In this document: one piece after another, positions 1 through 6,031 of the stretch
Position numbering within the stretch: the first letter of the stretch is position 1
How the letters are laid out: each line of letters begins with the position of its first letter
Assembly (NCBI GenBank): GCA_030425785.1
Contig: JAUHYJ010000019.1
Span: forward strand, 1-15,037
Length of the DNA stretch: 15,037 nt
Direction: 5' to 3'
Origin: Acidimicrobiia bacterium
Lineage (GTDB): Bacteria > Actinomycetota > Acidimicrobiia > Acidimicrobiales > Ilumatobacteraceae
The notes under the pieces: model-generated
What the model was told of the DNA's origin: nothing
The model's input: only the letters and a program-made list of their open reading frames with translations
Database searches by the model: none
Position numbers and translations under genes: made by a program

Positions 1-1
1 C

Positions 2-343
2 GCGCAACAACAGCTCGCCGACCTGCTCACCGACACCGAGCCGAAGACACGCACCGACGACGAGCTGCTCGAGGACATCGCCCGCATCTTGAAGTTCGAC
101 GTCGAGGCGTTGAAGGGCAAGAGCCGCCAGCGGCCCCTCGTGACCGCACGCCAGATCGCGATGTACGTCTTCCGCGAGCAGACCGATCTCAGCTACCCGT
201 CGATCGCCCGGCTGTTCGGTGGGCGCGACCACACCACGGTCATCCACGCGGTCGAGAAGATCCAACGTCAGATGGGTGAACGCCAGGCGATTTACGAGCA
301 GGTCACCGACGTGCTCCAGAAGCTGAAGCTGGCACCGCAATGA
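2..343 (+). CDS. dnaA: Chromosomal replication initiator DnaA, C-terminal part (5' end outside window)
   Basis: The open frame enters from the left edge and gives 113 residues before TGA at 341-343; the true start lies outside the window. It is the end of DnaA: the tail of the AAA+ lid followed by domain IV, which binds DnaA boxes. The DnaA signature is visible as GGRDHTTVIHAVEKI, with the Arg-Asp-His-Thr-Thr core that reads the box in the major groove. The preceding helix pair (KSRQRPLVTARQIAMYVFRE) is also typical of domain IV. A TTG at 89 could be mistaken for a start but is internal to domain IV. The DnaA boxes that this protein should bind lie directly downstream, and dnaN follows. Identification is certain; nothing can be said about domains I-III. 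Confidence 0.97.
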   Translation, partial: AQQQLADLLTDTEPKTRTDDELLEDIARILKFDVEALKGKSRQRPLVTARQIAMYVFREQTDLSYPSIARLFGGRDHTTVIHAVEKIQRQMGERQAIYEQVTDVLQKLKLAPQ

Positions 344-415
344 TGACCGTGATCACGACGTGCGTCTTCCGTTCGTGTCGACCGACTGCCTTCCCACAGG
401 CAGTACTGAACGCGA

Positions 416-424
416 GGTGGACAA
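416..424 (-). promoter_or_regulatory. DnaA box (TTGTCCACC on minus strand)
   Basis: The plus strand reads GGTGGACAA, the complement of TTGTCCACC, one mismatch from the actinobacterial TTGTCCACA box. It lies within a 13-base sequence GGTGGACAACGCG (416-428) that is repeated exactly 22 bases further on. Confidence 0.75.
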
Positions 425-437
425 CGCGTGTCATCCC

Positions 438-446
438 GGTGGACAA
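438..446 (-). promoter_or_regulatory. DnaA box (TTGTCCACC on minus strand)
   Basis: This is the second exact copy of GGTGGACAA, with the same CGCG flank (438-450). It has the same orientation as the first copy and sits 22 bases, close to two helical turns, away from it, so DnaA molecules would bind on the same face of the DNA. Confidence 0.75.
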
Positions 447-498
447 CGCGCCGTCGTCCACCGAACTACATCGCCGTGATCCGCGCGGTGGGGACGCG

Positions 499-507
499 CG
501 TGGACAA
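499..507 (-). promoter_or_regulatory. DnaA box (TTGTCCACG on minus strand)
   Basis: CGTGGACAA on the plus strand is the same core in the same orientation, 61 bases (about six helical turns) from the previous box. It is again followed by a CGCG-rich flank, here a long GC palindrome. Confidence 0.7.
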
Positions 508-510
508 ACG

Positions 511-524
511 CGCGCGGCCGCGCG
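511..524. repeat. GC-only palindrome CGCGCGGCCGCGCG inside oriC
   Basis: This is a perfect 14-base palindrome between the reverse boxes and the forward box. CAA (505-507) and TTG (525-527) on either side are also complementary, leaving a 3-base bulge. It could extrude as a cruciform or act as a stable GC block limiting unwinding; its role is unknown. Confidence 0.5.
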
Positions 525-551
525 TTGCCTCTACGCTGGGGCGATCATCGG

Positions 552-567
552 TTGTCCACAATCCACA
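552..567 (+). promoter_or_regulatory. Forward DnaA box TTGTCCACA with overlapping weak box CAATCCACA
   Basis: TTGTCCACA (552-560) is a full match to the actinobacterial DnaA box and the strongest in the window. CAATCCACA (559-567) overlaps it by two bases and keeps the ATCCACA core. Orientation is opposite to the three upstream boxes and points toward the AT-rich tract. Paired boxes in this position load DnaA onto the unwinding element in the well-studied Bacillus origin. Confidence 0.8.
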
Positions 568-571
568 GCAC

Positions 572-589
572 CTACTACTGCTGTTAATT
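572..589 (+). promoter_or_regulatory. DnaA-trio-like repeat / unwinding element
   Basis: Four bases after the weak forward box the plus strand reads in triplets CTA CTA CTG CTG TTA ATT. The complementary strand read 3' to 5' is GAT GAT GAC GAC AAT TAA. GAT and AAT match the 3'-(G/A)A(T/A)-5' trio on which DnaA forms a filament in Bacillus, while the GAC units are one base off. The box–GC spacer–trio–AT order is the same as in that system. The assignment rests on pattern only. Confidence 0.55.
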
Positions 590-623
590 CGATACATCAC
601 CATGTGGGGAGAAGGGTCGCACT

Positions 624-1718
624 GTGAAGTTCCGTTGCGAGCGTGAAATCCTGGCCGACGCACTGACCACCGCCGGTCGTGCCGCCACCAGCCGAACGGG
701 GACGTTGCCGGTGTTGTCCGGCGTGCGACTCGACGTGGCCGACGGTGAGCTCACCGTCACGGGCACCGACCTCGAGCTGACGATCCGGCTGTCCGTCCCG
801 GTCCACAGCGACCAGGACGGTTCCGCGGTCGTGCCGGCCCGCCTCGTCGGCGACATCGTCAAGGCGCTGCCGGCCGGCGCCGTCGAGGTCAGCCTCGGCA
901 CCGACGAGATGGCGATCAGCGCCGGGCGGTCCCAGTTCTCCGTGCGTCCGCTCTCGTTGTCGGACTACCCGGCCCAGGCCGAGCCCGACGCCGAGCCGGT
1001 GACCCTCGCCGCGAGTGAGGTGTCCGACGCCCTGCGCCAGGTGGTGCGGGCGGCGTCGACCGACGACGCGAGGGCCGTCCTCACCGGCGTGCTCATCGCC
1101 GCCGAGGACGACGGTCTGAAGATGGTCGCCACCGACTCGTACCGCCTGGCGGTGCGCGATCTGCCCCAGTCGTCGATGTTGGCCAGCGGCCAGAAGGTGC
1201 TCGTGCCGGGCCGTGCGCTGGCCGAGCTGCAGCGGATCCTGTCCGACGATGACGAGCTCGTGGTCCGGCTGGGTGCTCGCGAGGCGGTGTTCGAGGCGGG
1301 TGGTACTCGACTGACGACCCGTCTCATCGAGGGCGAGTACCCGAACTATCGCAACCTGTTGCCGTCGTCGTACCCGAACCTGCTGACCGTCGGCCGTGAC
1401 GCCCTGCTCGAGGCGTTGCGCCGGGTGAAGATCCTGGCCCAGGACTCGACCCCGGTCCGGTTGACGCTCGGTGGTGACACCTTGCAGCTCACGGCCATCA
1501 CCCAGGACGTCGGCAACGCCCACGAGGAGATCGACGCCGGCTACGACGGTGCCGAGATGACGGTGGCGTTCAACCCGGACTACCTGGCGTCGGGCATCGA
1601 CGCGGTCGAGGGCGACGAGGTCACGCTCGCCACGATGGACCCGATGAAGCCGGCGGTGCTCCGCGGCGTGGGCCACGACGAGTATCTCTATCTCCTCATG
1701 CCCGTTCGCGTTCCGTAG
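624..1718 (+). CDS. dnaN: DNA polymerase III beta subunit (sliding clamp)
   Basis: The 364-residue protein is the ring-shaped clamp that tethers DNA polymerase III to the template and recruits other repair and replication proteins through its hydrophobic groove. The GTG start at 624 has a purine-rich ribosome site (GGGGAGAAGG, 606-615) about eight bases upstream. The protein begins MKFRCEREILADAL, the conserved first strand and helix of the family. Three clamp folds of about 120 residues each are expected across the length, which is normal for actinobacterial DnaN. The tail YLLMPVRVP corresponds to the usual MPVR(L/I) ending that lines the peptide-binding groove. It follows oriC immediately, as in most bacteria. 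No frameshift or truncation is seen. A transcript from dnaA or from within oriC could drive it; I cannot point to a convincing promoter. Confidence 0.98.
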   Translation: MKFRCEREILADALTTAGRAATSRTGTLPVLSGVRLDVADGELTVTGTDLELTIRLSVPVHSDQDGSAVVPARLVGDIVKALPAGAVEVSLGTDEMAISAGRSQFSVRPLSLSDYPAQAEPDAEPVTLAASEVSDALRQVVRAASTDDARAVLTGVLIAAEDDGLKMVATDSYRLAVRDLPQSSMLASGQKVLVPGRALAELQRILSDDDELVVRLGAREAVFEAGGTRLTTRLIEGEYPNYRNLLPSSYPNLLTVGRDALLEALRRVKILAQDSTPVRLTLGGDTLQLTAITQDVGNAHEEIDAGYDGAEMTVAFNPDYLASGIDAVEGDEVTLATMDPMKPAVLRGVGHDEYLYLLMPVRVP

Positions 1719-1758
1719 CGGCGCCGGTTCCGCCGCTCGCGGCGTTCCGACTCGGCGG

Positions 1759-1778
1759 TCTCGATCCCAGGATCGAGA
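1759..1778. terminator. Hairpin between convergent dnaN and the DUF4287-like gene
   Basis: TCTCGATCC (1759-1767) and GGATCGAGA (1770-1778) form a perfect 9-base inverted repeat with a two-base centre, so the inner pairs would open. It lies 40 bases past the dnaN stop and before the end of the converging minus-strand gene. A bidirectional terminator is plausible, although no strong T run follows. The rest of 1719-1924 shows no gene. Confidence 0.5.
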
Positions 1779-1924
1779 GGGCTCGTCGCGCTTTGCGAGC
1801 GACGAAACCGATCACCGCTTCGTTCTCCGATGATCGCGGCCGCTCACGCGCCCGATCGGTGCGGCGGGAGCACGGCGTGCGTTCCGGCGCGAGGTGGGGA
1901 TCGGGTACGTCCGGTGTGCTCTGG

Positions 1925-2575
1925 TCAGTCGTCGGCGAGGGCGTCGAGCCAGTCGGTCCAGGTGAACTTCCAGCGTTCGAGCGCCTCGACGTCGGGGAGG
2001 CGCTCGTGCGAGACGGTGATCGTGGTGCGTCCATCGTCTCTCGGGCTGATCGTGAACAGCGCCGACCCTTCCTCGAACGCGACGCGGAGCACCTTCGTCG
2101 TCGGCTTCGACCGCAGCTCGGTCGTGTGACCGGGGAAGAGGTCGGCACGACCGCTCTCGTCGAGGAGTGCTGCCCGCAGTTCGCGGGCGTCCACCGGCAC
2201 GGTCTTCGACTTCTGCGCGGTGAACGTCCCGTCCGACATCTGGTTCGGAACCCGGCGCCCCGTGATCCGCTCCCAGCCGACGGTGATCGCCTGTGCCCAC
2301 CAGTGCGTGACGTCGTGGTGCTCGTGGACCCAGGCGGCGACGGCGGTGTGGCCGTCGTCGTGGCCGGGCCACGCCTCGATGCGGTCGCACCACGCGTCCC
2401 AGCCGATGCCGGTCGCAGCGACGATGCGATCGTCGGCCAGCTCCGGTTCCGACACCCAGGTGCGTGGCTGGTCGTGCGCCTGCGCGATCAGCACGCGTCG
2501 GGCGGCCGCGTAGCGTTCGCCGGTCGTCGCCATGCGGGCTCGTACCCGCTGCTTGAACGATGCCTGTCGGGTCAT
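1925..2575 (-). CDS. DUF4287-like / SRPBCC-type protein
   Basis: The 216-residue protein is predicted cytoplasmic, with no signal or membrane segment. Residues about 50-125 resemble DUF4287-like proteins: TGIGWDAWCDRIEAW, then a His-rich helix (HTAVAAWVHEHHDVTHWWAQ) and a WER..GRR motif ending in a KSKTV turn. The second half (about 126-216) looks like a reduced SRPBCC/AHSA1-type domain. Its closing pattern ITVSHERLPD followed by WKFTWTDWLDAL is typical of proteins in that superfamily, which bind hydrophobic ligands or act as chaperone cofactors. I chose the ATG at 2573-2575 because GGAAAG lies seven bases upstream and the family-like sequence begins soon after; the frame stays open another 63 codons upstream, with low-quality composition. 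The gene sits head-on to replication between dnaN and recF. The substrate is unknown. Confidence 0.75.
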   Translation of the reverse strand: MTRQASFKQRVRARMATTGERYAAARRVLIAQAHDQPRTWVSEPELADDRIVAATGIGWDAWCDRIEAWPGHDDGHTAVAAWVHEHHDVTHWWAQAITVGWERITGRRVPNQMSDGTFTAQKSKTVPVDARELRAALLDESGRADLFPGHTTELRSKPTTKVLRVAFEEGSALFTISPRDDGRTTITVSHERLPDVEALERWKFTWTDWLDALADD

Positions 2576-2668
2576 CTCGTTGCTTTCCGTACCCTCGTGC
2601 GCGCGAGCGGCGACCCACGCTCGTCGGTCACGGCCGGGCACTGGATGATCCGATGTCGGTCGTTCGTG

Positions 2669-2680
2669 TCGAGTACTCGA
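2669..2680. repeat. Perfect 12-base palindrome TCGAGTACTCGA
   Basis: It lies about 94 bases upstream of the minus-strand DUF4287-like gene, in the 192-base gap (2576-2767) that otherwise shows no gene. A 6-base inverted repeat GGTTCC/GGAACC (2681-2686 and 2699-2704) follows it. An operator is possible; chance cannot be excluded. Confidence 0.3.
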
Positions 2681-2767
2681 GGTTCCCTTTGCCTGCTCGG
2701 AACCGATGGCGTGGGCATCGGATGCAGGTGTGGCGTGACACGCCGCCGCCTCGCACGGTACCACCGG

Positions 2768-3259
2768 TCAGATCATGCCGCCGACGACACTCAGCAGGGC
2801 GATCAGCACGAACGGCAACGCCAGGTGGAACAGCACCAGCCCGGCCCGTGAGCCCGCTGGGCGGGTGCGGACGATCGTGACGACGCCGGCGACCACGTAG
2901 GCGGCGCCGCCGCTCACGACGCCGGCCCCGAGGCCGAACAACGCGGCGCCGAGCCCGCACCAGCCGTCGGACGGGGCACAGCTCCCGGCACTGATGCCGT
3001 AGACGATCCTGCCGACGAGCGCACCGATCGCGATCCCGGCCACGATGCCGATCACGGCCGCCAAGCCGGCAACGGCGCCGGGCGCCGTCGAACGGTCACT
3101 GCCGTCGGCGGCGGCAGTGGCGACCGGGGCCTTGCGCGCGGTGGGTGCGGGCCACGGGGCGCCGGCGCCGGCGTGGGTGGTGGAGCTCGGGCTGCTGTGC
3201 TCGTTGGTCGGCTCGTCGTGCATCGTCCGATCGTGCGTGATCGACCCGACGTCGGCCAT
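2768..3259 (-). CDS. Small polytopic membrane protein, paralogue of the adjacent upstream gene
   Basis: The 163-residue protein belongs to no family I recognise. Residues 1-58 are polar and Ala/Pro/Thr-rich, probably disordered. Three hydrophobic segments follow at about 61-85, 102-130 and 140-159, rich in Gly and Ala with GxxxG-type spacing suited to tight helix packing. The loop between the first two holds C94 and C101 (CAPSDGWC), which could form a disulfide if outside the membrane. The ATG at 3257-3259 has GGGGA eight bases upstream; an ATG at codon 13 is an alternative. The upstream gene ends 32 bases before it on the same strand and shares the third-segment pattern (VTIVRTRPAGSRAG..., ending VLIALLSVVGG), so the two look like a duplicated operon pair. 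Function is unknown. Confidence 0.7.
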   Translation of the reverse strand: MADVGSITHDRTMHDEPTNEHSSPSSTTHAGAGAPWPAPTARKAPVATAAADGSDRSTAPGAVAGLAAVIGIVAGIAIGALVGRIVYGISAGSCAPSDGWCGLGAALFGLGAGVVSGGAAYVVAGVVTIVRTRPAGSRAGLVLFHLALPFVLIALLSVVGGMI

Positions 3260-3291
3260 CGGGGCAATCCCCTACGCCCGCCTGGGTCGAA

Positions 3292-3663
3292 TCAGGCTCG
3301 CTCGACGATGCTGAGGACGATGGTGACGACCAGCGCGGCGACACCGAGGTGGGCGACGTATGCGCCGCGACGCCGAGTGGGCTCGAGGCCGGCCCGGACC
3401 ATCGCGGTGGCGACGGCCAGGTAGACCCCGATCCCCACGACGATGCCGATGCCGGCACCGACGACGGTGCCCGCCCCGAAGCCGCCGAACGCGGTGCCGA
3501 GGACGCTGCACGCGATGACCGCGCCGACCAGCGCGAGCGCGCCGACGAGCCACGACTCGACGACGACCCCGACGGCCGATCGTCGCCGGCGGCGCATCGC
3601 AGCATCCGTCGACGGCACCGGCGGTGGCAGCGGTGACGGTGGTGGGAACGCGTCGATGGGCAT
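3292..3663 (-). CDS. Small polytopic membrane protein with Pro-rich N-terminus
   Basis: The 123-residue protein starts from the ATG at 3661-3663. A GTG at 3715-3717 would add 18 residues; neither start has a clear ribosome site, so the start is uncertain. The N-terminus is Pro-rich (FPPPSPLPPPVP), then a basic run RRRRR (24-28) suggests the N-terminus stays inside. Three hydrophobic segments follow at about 35-58, 62-87 and 101-119, full of Gly. The stretch after the second segment (TAMVRAGLEPTRRRG) and the last segment (LVVTIVLSIVE) match the layout of the next gene downstream. This supports duplication, although identity is low. It is divergent from recF, with 74 bases between the chosen starts, and probably forms an operon with the downstream paralogue. 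No function can be assigned. Confidence 0.65.
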   Translation of the reverse strand: MPIDAFPPPSPLPPPVPSTDAAMRRRRRSAVGVVVESWLVGALALVGAVIACSVLGTAFGGFGAGTVVGAGIGIVVGIGVYLAVATAMVRAGLEPTRRRGAYVAHLGVAALVVTIVLSIVERA

Positions 3664-3722
3664 GTGTACCACGGCGCGTGCTGCCGGTCGGTCGCCATGT
3701 TCCACGCGCACCACCACCGTCG

Positions 3723-3728
3723 TAGGGT
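3723..3728 (+). promoter_or_regulatory. Possible recF -10 element TAGGGT
   Basis: TAGGGT fits the actinobacterial TANNNT -10 and ends nine bases before the recF ATG, which would give a very short leader. The same bases (AGGGTGA) could instead be the ribosome site. No -35 is convincing. Confidence 0.35.
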
Positions 3729-3737
3729 GACGGCGCC

Positions 3738-4826
3738 ATGATCGTCGAGCGGCTGGAACTCACCGACTTCCGGAACTACGCGTCGGCGACGTTCGACCTG
3801 ACGGCCGGGGTGACCGCCGTCGTCGGCAAGAACGGCCAGGGCAAGACGAACCTCGCCGAGGCGCTCGCCTACCTCGCGACGCTGTCGAGCTTCCGGGGTG
3901 CGCCGCCCGACGCGCTGATCCGAGCCGGTGCCGACACCGCCATCATCCGGGCGACCCTGCGTGAGGACGACGACCGGGAGGTGTTGATCGAAGCCGAGCT
4001 CCCGCGGGTCGGGAGGAATCGAGTCCAGGTCAACCGTCAGAAGCTGCAGCGGGTGCGCGACCTGCTCGGGGTCATGCGCGTCACGGTGTTCGCACCCGAC
4101 GACCTCGTGATCGTCAAGGGCGGGCCGTCCGACCGGCGGCGCTTCCTCGACGACGCGCTCGTCGCGCTCCGAACCAGCTACGACGCCACCCGGCTCGAGC
4201 TCGACCGGTGCGTGCGGCAACGGAACACCCTGCTCAAGCAGGCCGGCGGCAAGCTCACCGACGAGGTCGCAATCACCCTCGACGTGTGGGACGCACGCCT
4301 GGCCGAGGTCGGCGAGCAGCTCGGGTACGCCCGCGCCACGCTCGTCGCACGCTGTCAGCCGATGGTGACCGACGCGTACGAGCAGCTCGCCGGCACGGCC
4401 GCCCCGGTCGAACTCGTCTACGAACCCGAGTGGCGTGCGATGGGCTTGACGAACGCGCTCGCTGCGGCTCGCGAGACCGACGTTCGGCGCGGCGTGTCGA
4501 CCGTCGGGCCGCACCGCGACGAGTTGCAGCTCGGCCTGAACGGCCTCCCGGCGCGCACCCACGCGAGCCAGGGCGAGCAGCGCACGCTCGCGCTCGCACT
4601 GCGGCTCGCCGCGCACCGGCTGGTCGCCGAGCGGACCGAGACGACGCCGGTGCTCGTGCTCGACGACGTGCTGTCCGAACTCGATCCCGATCGTGCGACG
4701 GCCCTGCTCGCGAACTTGCCGACGGGCCAGGTCGTGATCACGACCGCGTCGCCGCTGCCGCCGGCCGCCGAGCCGGAGCGCATCATCCGGATCACAGCCG
4801 GTACCGTCGTGGTCGAGCCGTCATGA
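3738..4826 (+). CDS. recF: DNA replication and repair protein RecF
   Basis: The 362-residue SMC-like ATPase binds gapped DNA and, with RecO and RecR, helps load RecA at stalled or gapped forks. The N-terminus IVERLELTDFRNYAS is the family's opening strand and FRNY motif. The Walker A motif is GKNGQGKT at residues 30-37. VGPHRDEL (256-263) is the conserved RecF signature. SQGEQRT (277-283) is the ABC-type signature, and VLVLDDVLSELD (305-316) is Walker B plus D-loop. Length and motif order are normal. The ATG at 3738 has AGGGTGAC upstream. The stop overlaps the start of dciA by four bases (ATGA), so the two are translationally coupled. The usual neighbour dnaN is separated from it here by three minus-strand genes. 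Confidence 0.98.
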   Translation: MIVERLELTDFRNYASATFDLTAGVTAVVGKNGQGKTNLAEALAYLATLSSFRGAPPDALIRAGADTAIIRATLREDDDREVLIEAELPRVGRNRVQVNRQKLQRVRDLLGVMRVTVFAPDDLVIVKGGPSDRRRFLDDALVALRTSYDATRLELDRCVRQRNTLLKQAGGKLTDEVAITLDVWDARLAEVGEQLGYARATLVARCQPMVTDAYEQLAGTAAPVELVYEPEWRAMGLTNALAAARETDVRRGVSTVGPHRDELQLGLNGLPARTHASQGEQRTLALALRLAAHRLVAERTETTPVLVLDDVLSELDPDRATALLANLPTGQVVITTASPLPPAAEPERIIRITAGTVVVEPS

Positions 4827-5140
4827 ACGATCCGATCCCGATCTCCGATTCGCTCGACGGAGTGGTCCGCTCCCTGCGCGGGCCGAGCCGTCACGCGGTC
4901 GGCGGGGTGTTCGGCAAGTGGCGTGACGCGGTCGGGGAGCAGGTCGCCGAGCACGTCCGCCCCCTCAAGCTCGACGAGCGCGTGCTCGTCGTCGAGGTCG
5001 ACGACCCGGCCTGGGCGACCCAGGTGAAGTTCCTCTCGTCGACGATCATCGACAAGCTGCTCACGGTCGCGGGCGTCGAGATCGAACGCATCGAGGTGCG
5101 CGTCGACCGCCGCAACGCCCGCGGCGCCAAGTACACCTGA
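4823..5140 (+). CDS. dciA: DciA family protein (DUF721), predicted replicative-helicase loader/operator
   Basis: The 105-residue protein starts at the ATG overlapping the recF stop. DciA proteins interact with the replicative helicase DnaB and are thought to be the ancestral helicase-loading factors in bacteria lacking DnaC or DnaI. The family fold is visible: helix GVFGKWRDAVGEQVAEHV (28-45) with the conserved Trp33, then PLKLDERVLVVEV and the signature DPAWATQVKFL (61-71), then a final helix and strand ending in basic residues. It is compact: essentially only the DUF721 domain is present, without the long disordered extension found in some actinobacteria. Its position after recF and before the gyrase genes is the standard one, although three extra genes intervene before gyrB. 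Confidence 0.93.
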   Translation: MNDPIPISDSLDGVVRSLRGPSRHAVGGVFGKWRDAVGEQVAEHVRPLKLDERVLVVEVDDPAWATQVKFLSSTIIDKLLTVAGVEIERIEVRVDRRNARGAKYT

Positions 5141-5214
5141 CGTTCGTCGACCCGTCGGCGTCGCCACGCACACGTGACCGTCGCGGTCCCGGCCGCGCCT
5201 GGGTCGGATGTCGA

Positions 5215-5973
5215 TCAGTCGGCGGGCTGCTCGGTCGAGGTGTCGCCGGCCTCGTCCAGGGCGTTGCTCAGCCACCGGAACAGGGGCGGTCCGACGGCGA
5301 CGGCGAACACGATGGCGCCGACGGCGACCCCGATCTTGATCTTGCGAGCCTTTGCCTTCTTCGCGGCGCGGATCTCGGCGGCCTTGCGCGAGGCCTCCGA
5401 CGGCGACTTCTTGGCACCCATGAGGTGCGCCATCGGGTGCTCGGGCGTCGATGCGTCCGGCGACTCGGTGTCGCCATCGGCGGCGGGTGGTCGGCGATCG
5501 TGCGCCGCATCGTGCGCCGGCGCCCCGGTCGGCTCGGCCGAGGCCGGCGCCGCGGTCGGCAGCGACGGCAGGCTCGGCAGGTCGAGCCTGCCGTCGGGTG
5601 TCGTGGGTGTCGCTGCGACCTCTGGCTGGGGTGGCGCGGGTGGTGCGGCGGCGGCGGCGCTCGGCAGGCTCGGCAGGTCGAGCCCGTCGGGTGTCGGCGT
5701 GTGCGGCGGTGCGGGTGGTGCGGCGGCGCTCGACAGGCTCGGCAACGACGGGAGCTCGGCGTCGTCGCCGATCGCCACCCGTGGCGTCTCGGCGGGTGTC
5801 GGCGCGACGAAGGCGCCCGAGCCGAGGCGCGGCATCTCGCCGTCGAGCGAGAGCGGGGGAGGTGCGATCGGCGCCGCGACCGGCTCGGGATCGGCGCTCG
5901 GCGGTGCCGGGACGCCGGTGTCGGCGAGCGTCGGCTCGGGCAGGAGCGGGGCGTCGTTCGCCGTCTGGCTCAT
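5215..5973 (-). CDS. Pro/Ala-rich repeat protein with single C-terminal membrane helix
   Basis: The 252-residue protein starts from the ATG at 5971-5973, chosen because upstream ATGs run into the divergent GatB/YqeY gene; no good ribosome site is visible. Residues 1-180 are low-complexity Pro/Ala/Asp. LPSLPS occurs three times (about 74, 100 and 132), spaced by AAAPPAPP and a T-P-D-G turn, so each unit is about 26-32 residues. At the DNA level a 22-base block is exactly repeated at 5567-5588 and 5663-5684. A Lys/Arg/Ala-rich helix (about 187-213, AKKSPSEASRKAAEIRAAKKAK) leads into one hydrophobic segment (about 212-236) and a short acidic tail. The positive side should be cytoplasmic, leaving the repeat region inside. 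It belongs to no family I can name; a scaffold or membrane-tether role is speculation. Confidence 0.7.
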   Translation of the reverse strand: MSQTANDAPLLPEPTLADTGVPAPPSADPEPVAAPIAPPPLSLDGEMPRLGSGAFVAPTPAETPRVAIGDDAELPSLPSLSSAAAPPAPPHTPTPDGLDLPSLPSAAAAAPPAPPQPEVAATPTTPDGRLDLPSLPSLPTAAPASAEPTGAPAHDAAHDRRPPAADGDTESPDASTPEHPMAHLMGAKKSPSEASRKAAEIRAAKKAKARKIKIGVAVGAIVFAVAVGPPLFRWLSNALDEAGDTSTEQPAD

Positions 5974-5998
5974 GGTGCTCACATCGGTACCCAGCGGG

Positions 5999-6016
5999 CC
6001 GTTCTTGAACGAACGG
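5999..6016. promoter_or_regulatory. Inverted repeat CCGTTC-N6-GAACGG in divergent promoter region
   Basis: The 58-base gap between the divergent repeat-protein and YqeY genes contains CCGTTC (5999-6004) and GAACGG (6011-6016). The repeat could be a shared operator or a hairpin near the YqeY start. No other regulatory signal is convincing here. Confidence 0.3.
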
Positions 6017-6031
6017 GGCATGATGTCACCC

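Larger units (their letters stand above)
344..623. other. oriC: Predicted chromosomal replication origin (oriC), dnaA-dnaN intergenic region
   Basis: The 280 bases between dnaA and dnaN contain no credible gene; the short open frames across it have no family features. They hold three reverse-oriented DnaA boxes (GGTGGACAA at 416-424 and 438-446, CGTGGACAA at 499-507), a forward box TTGTCCACA at 552-560 and an overlapping weaker one CAATCCACA at 559-567. TCGTCCACC at 454-462 is a further weak candidate. The boxes are the TTGTCCAC form usual in high-GC actinobacteria. A relatively AT-rich tract follows the forward boxes (about 571-603) and is the likely unwinding site. The location between dnaA and dnaN is the standard actinobacterial origin position. 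Activity is inferred, not shown. Confidence 0.9.

Noticed and set aside
390..398. CTTCCCACA as a DnaA box
   Set aside because: Three mismatches; only the CCACA core is shared.
604..612. TGTGGGGAG as a further reverse DnaA box
   Set aside because: Three mismatches from the consensus, and it is part of the dnaN ribosome-binding region.
340..663. Several open frames of 65-95 codons across the dnaA-dnaN gap
   Set aside because: They run through the DnaA boxes, show no family pattern, have Arg/Ala-rich composition typical of GC-rich non-coding frames, and overlap each other on both strands.
597..1676. Long minus-strand open frame (359 codons) opposite dnaN
   Set aside because: Antisense shadow of dnaN; composition is His/Arg/Val-rich as expected for the complement of high-GC coding DNA.
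5174..6031. N-terminal extension of the GatB/YqeY protein by 286 residues
   Set aside because: It is antisense to the repeat membrane protein, Gly/Ser/Ala-rich, and the remaining 152 residues already match the complete family length.
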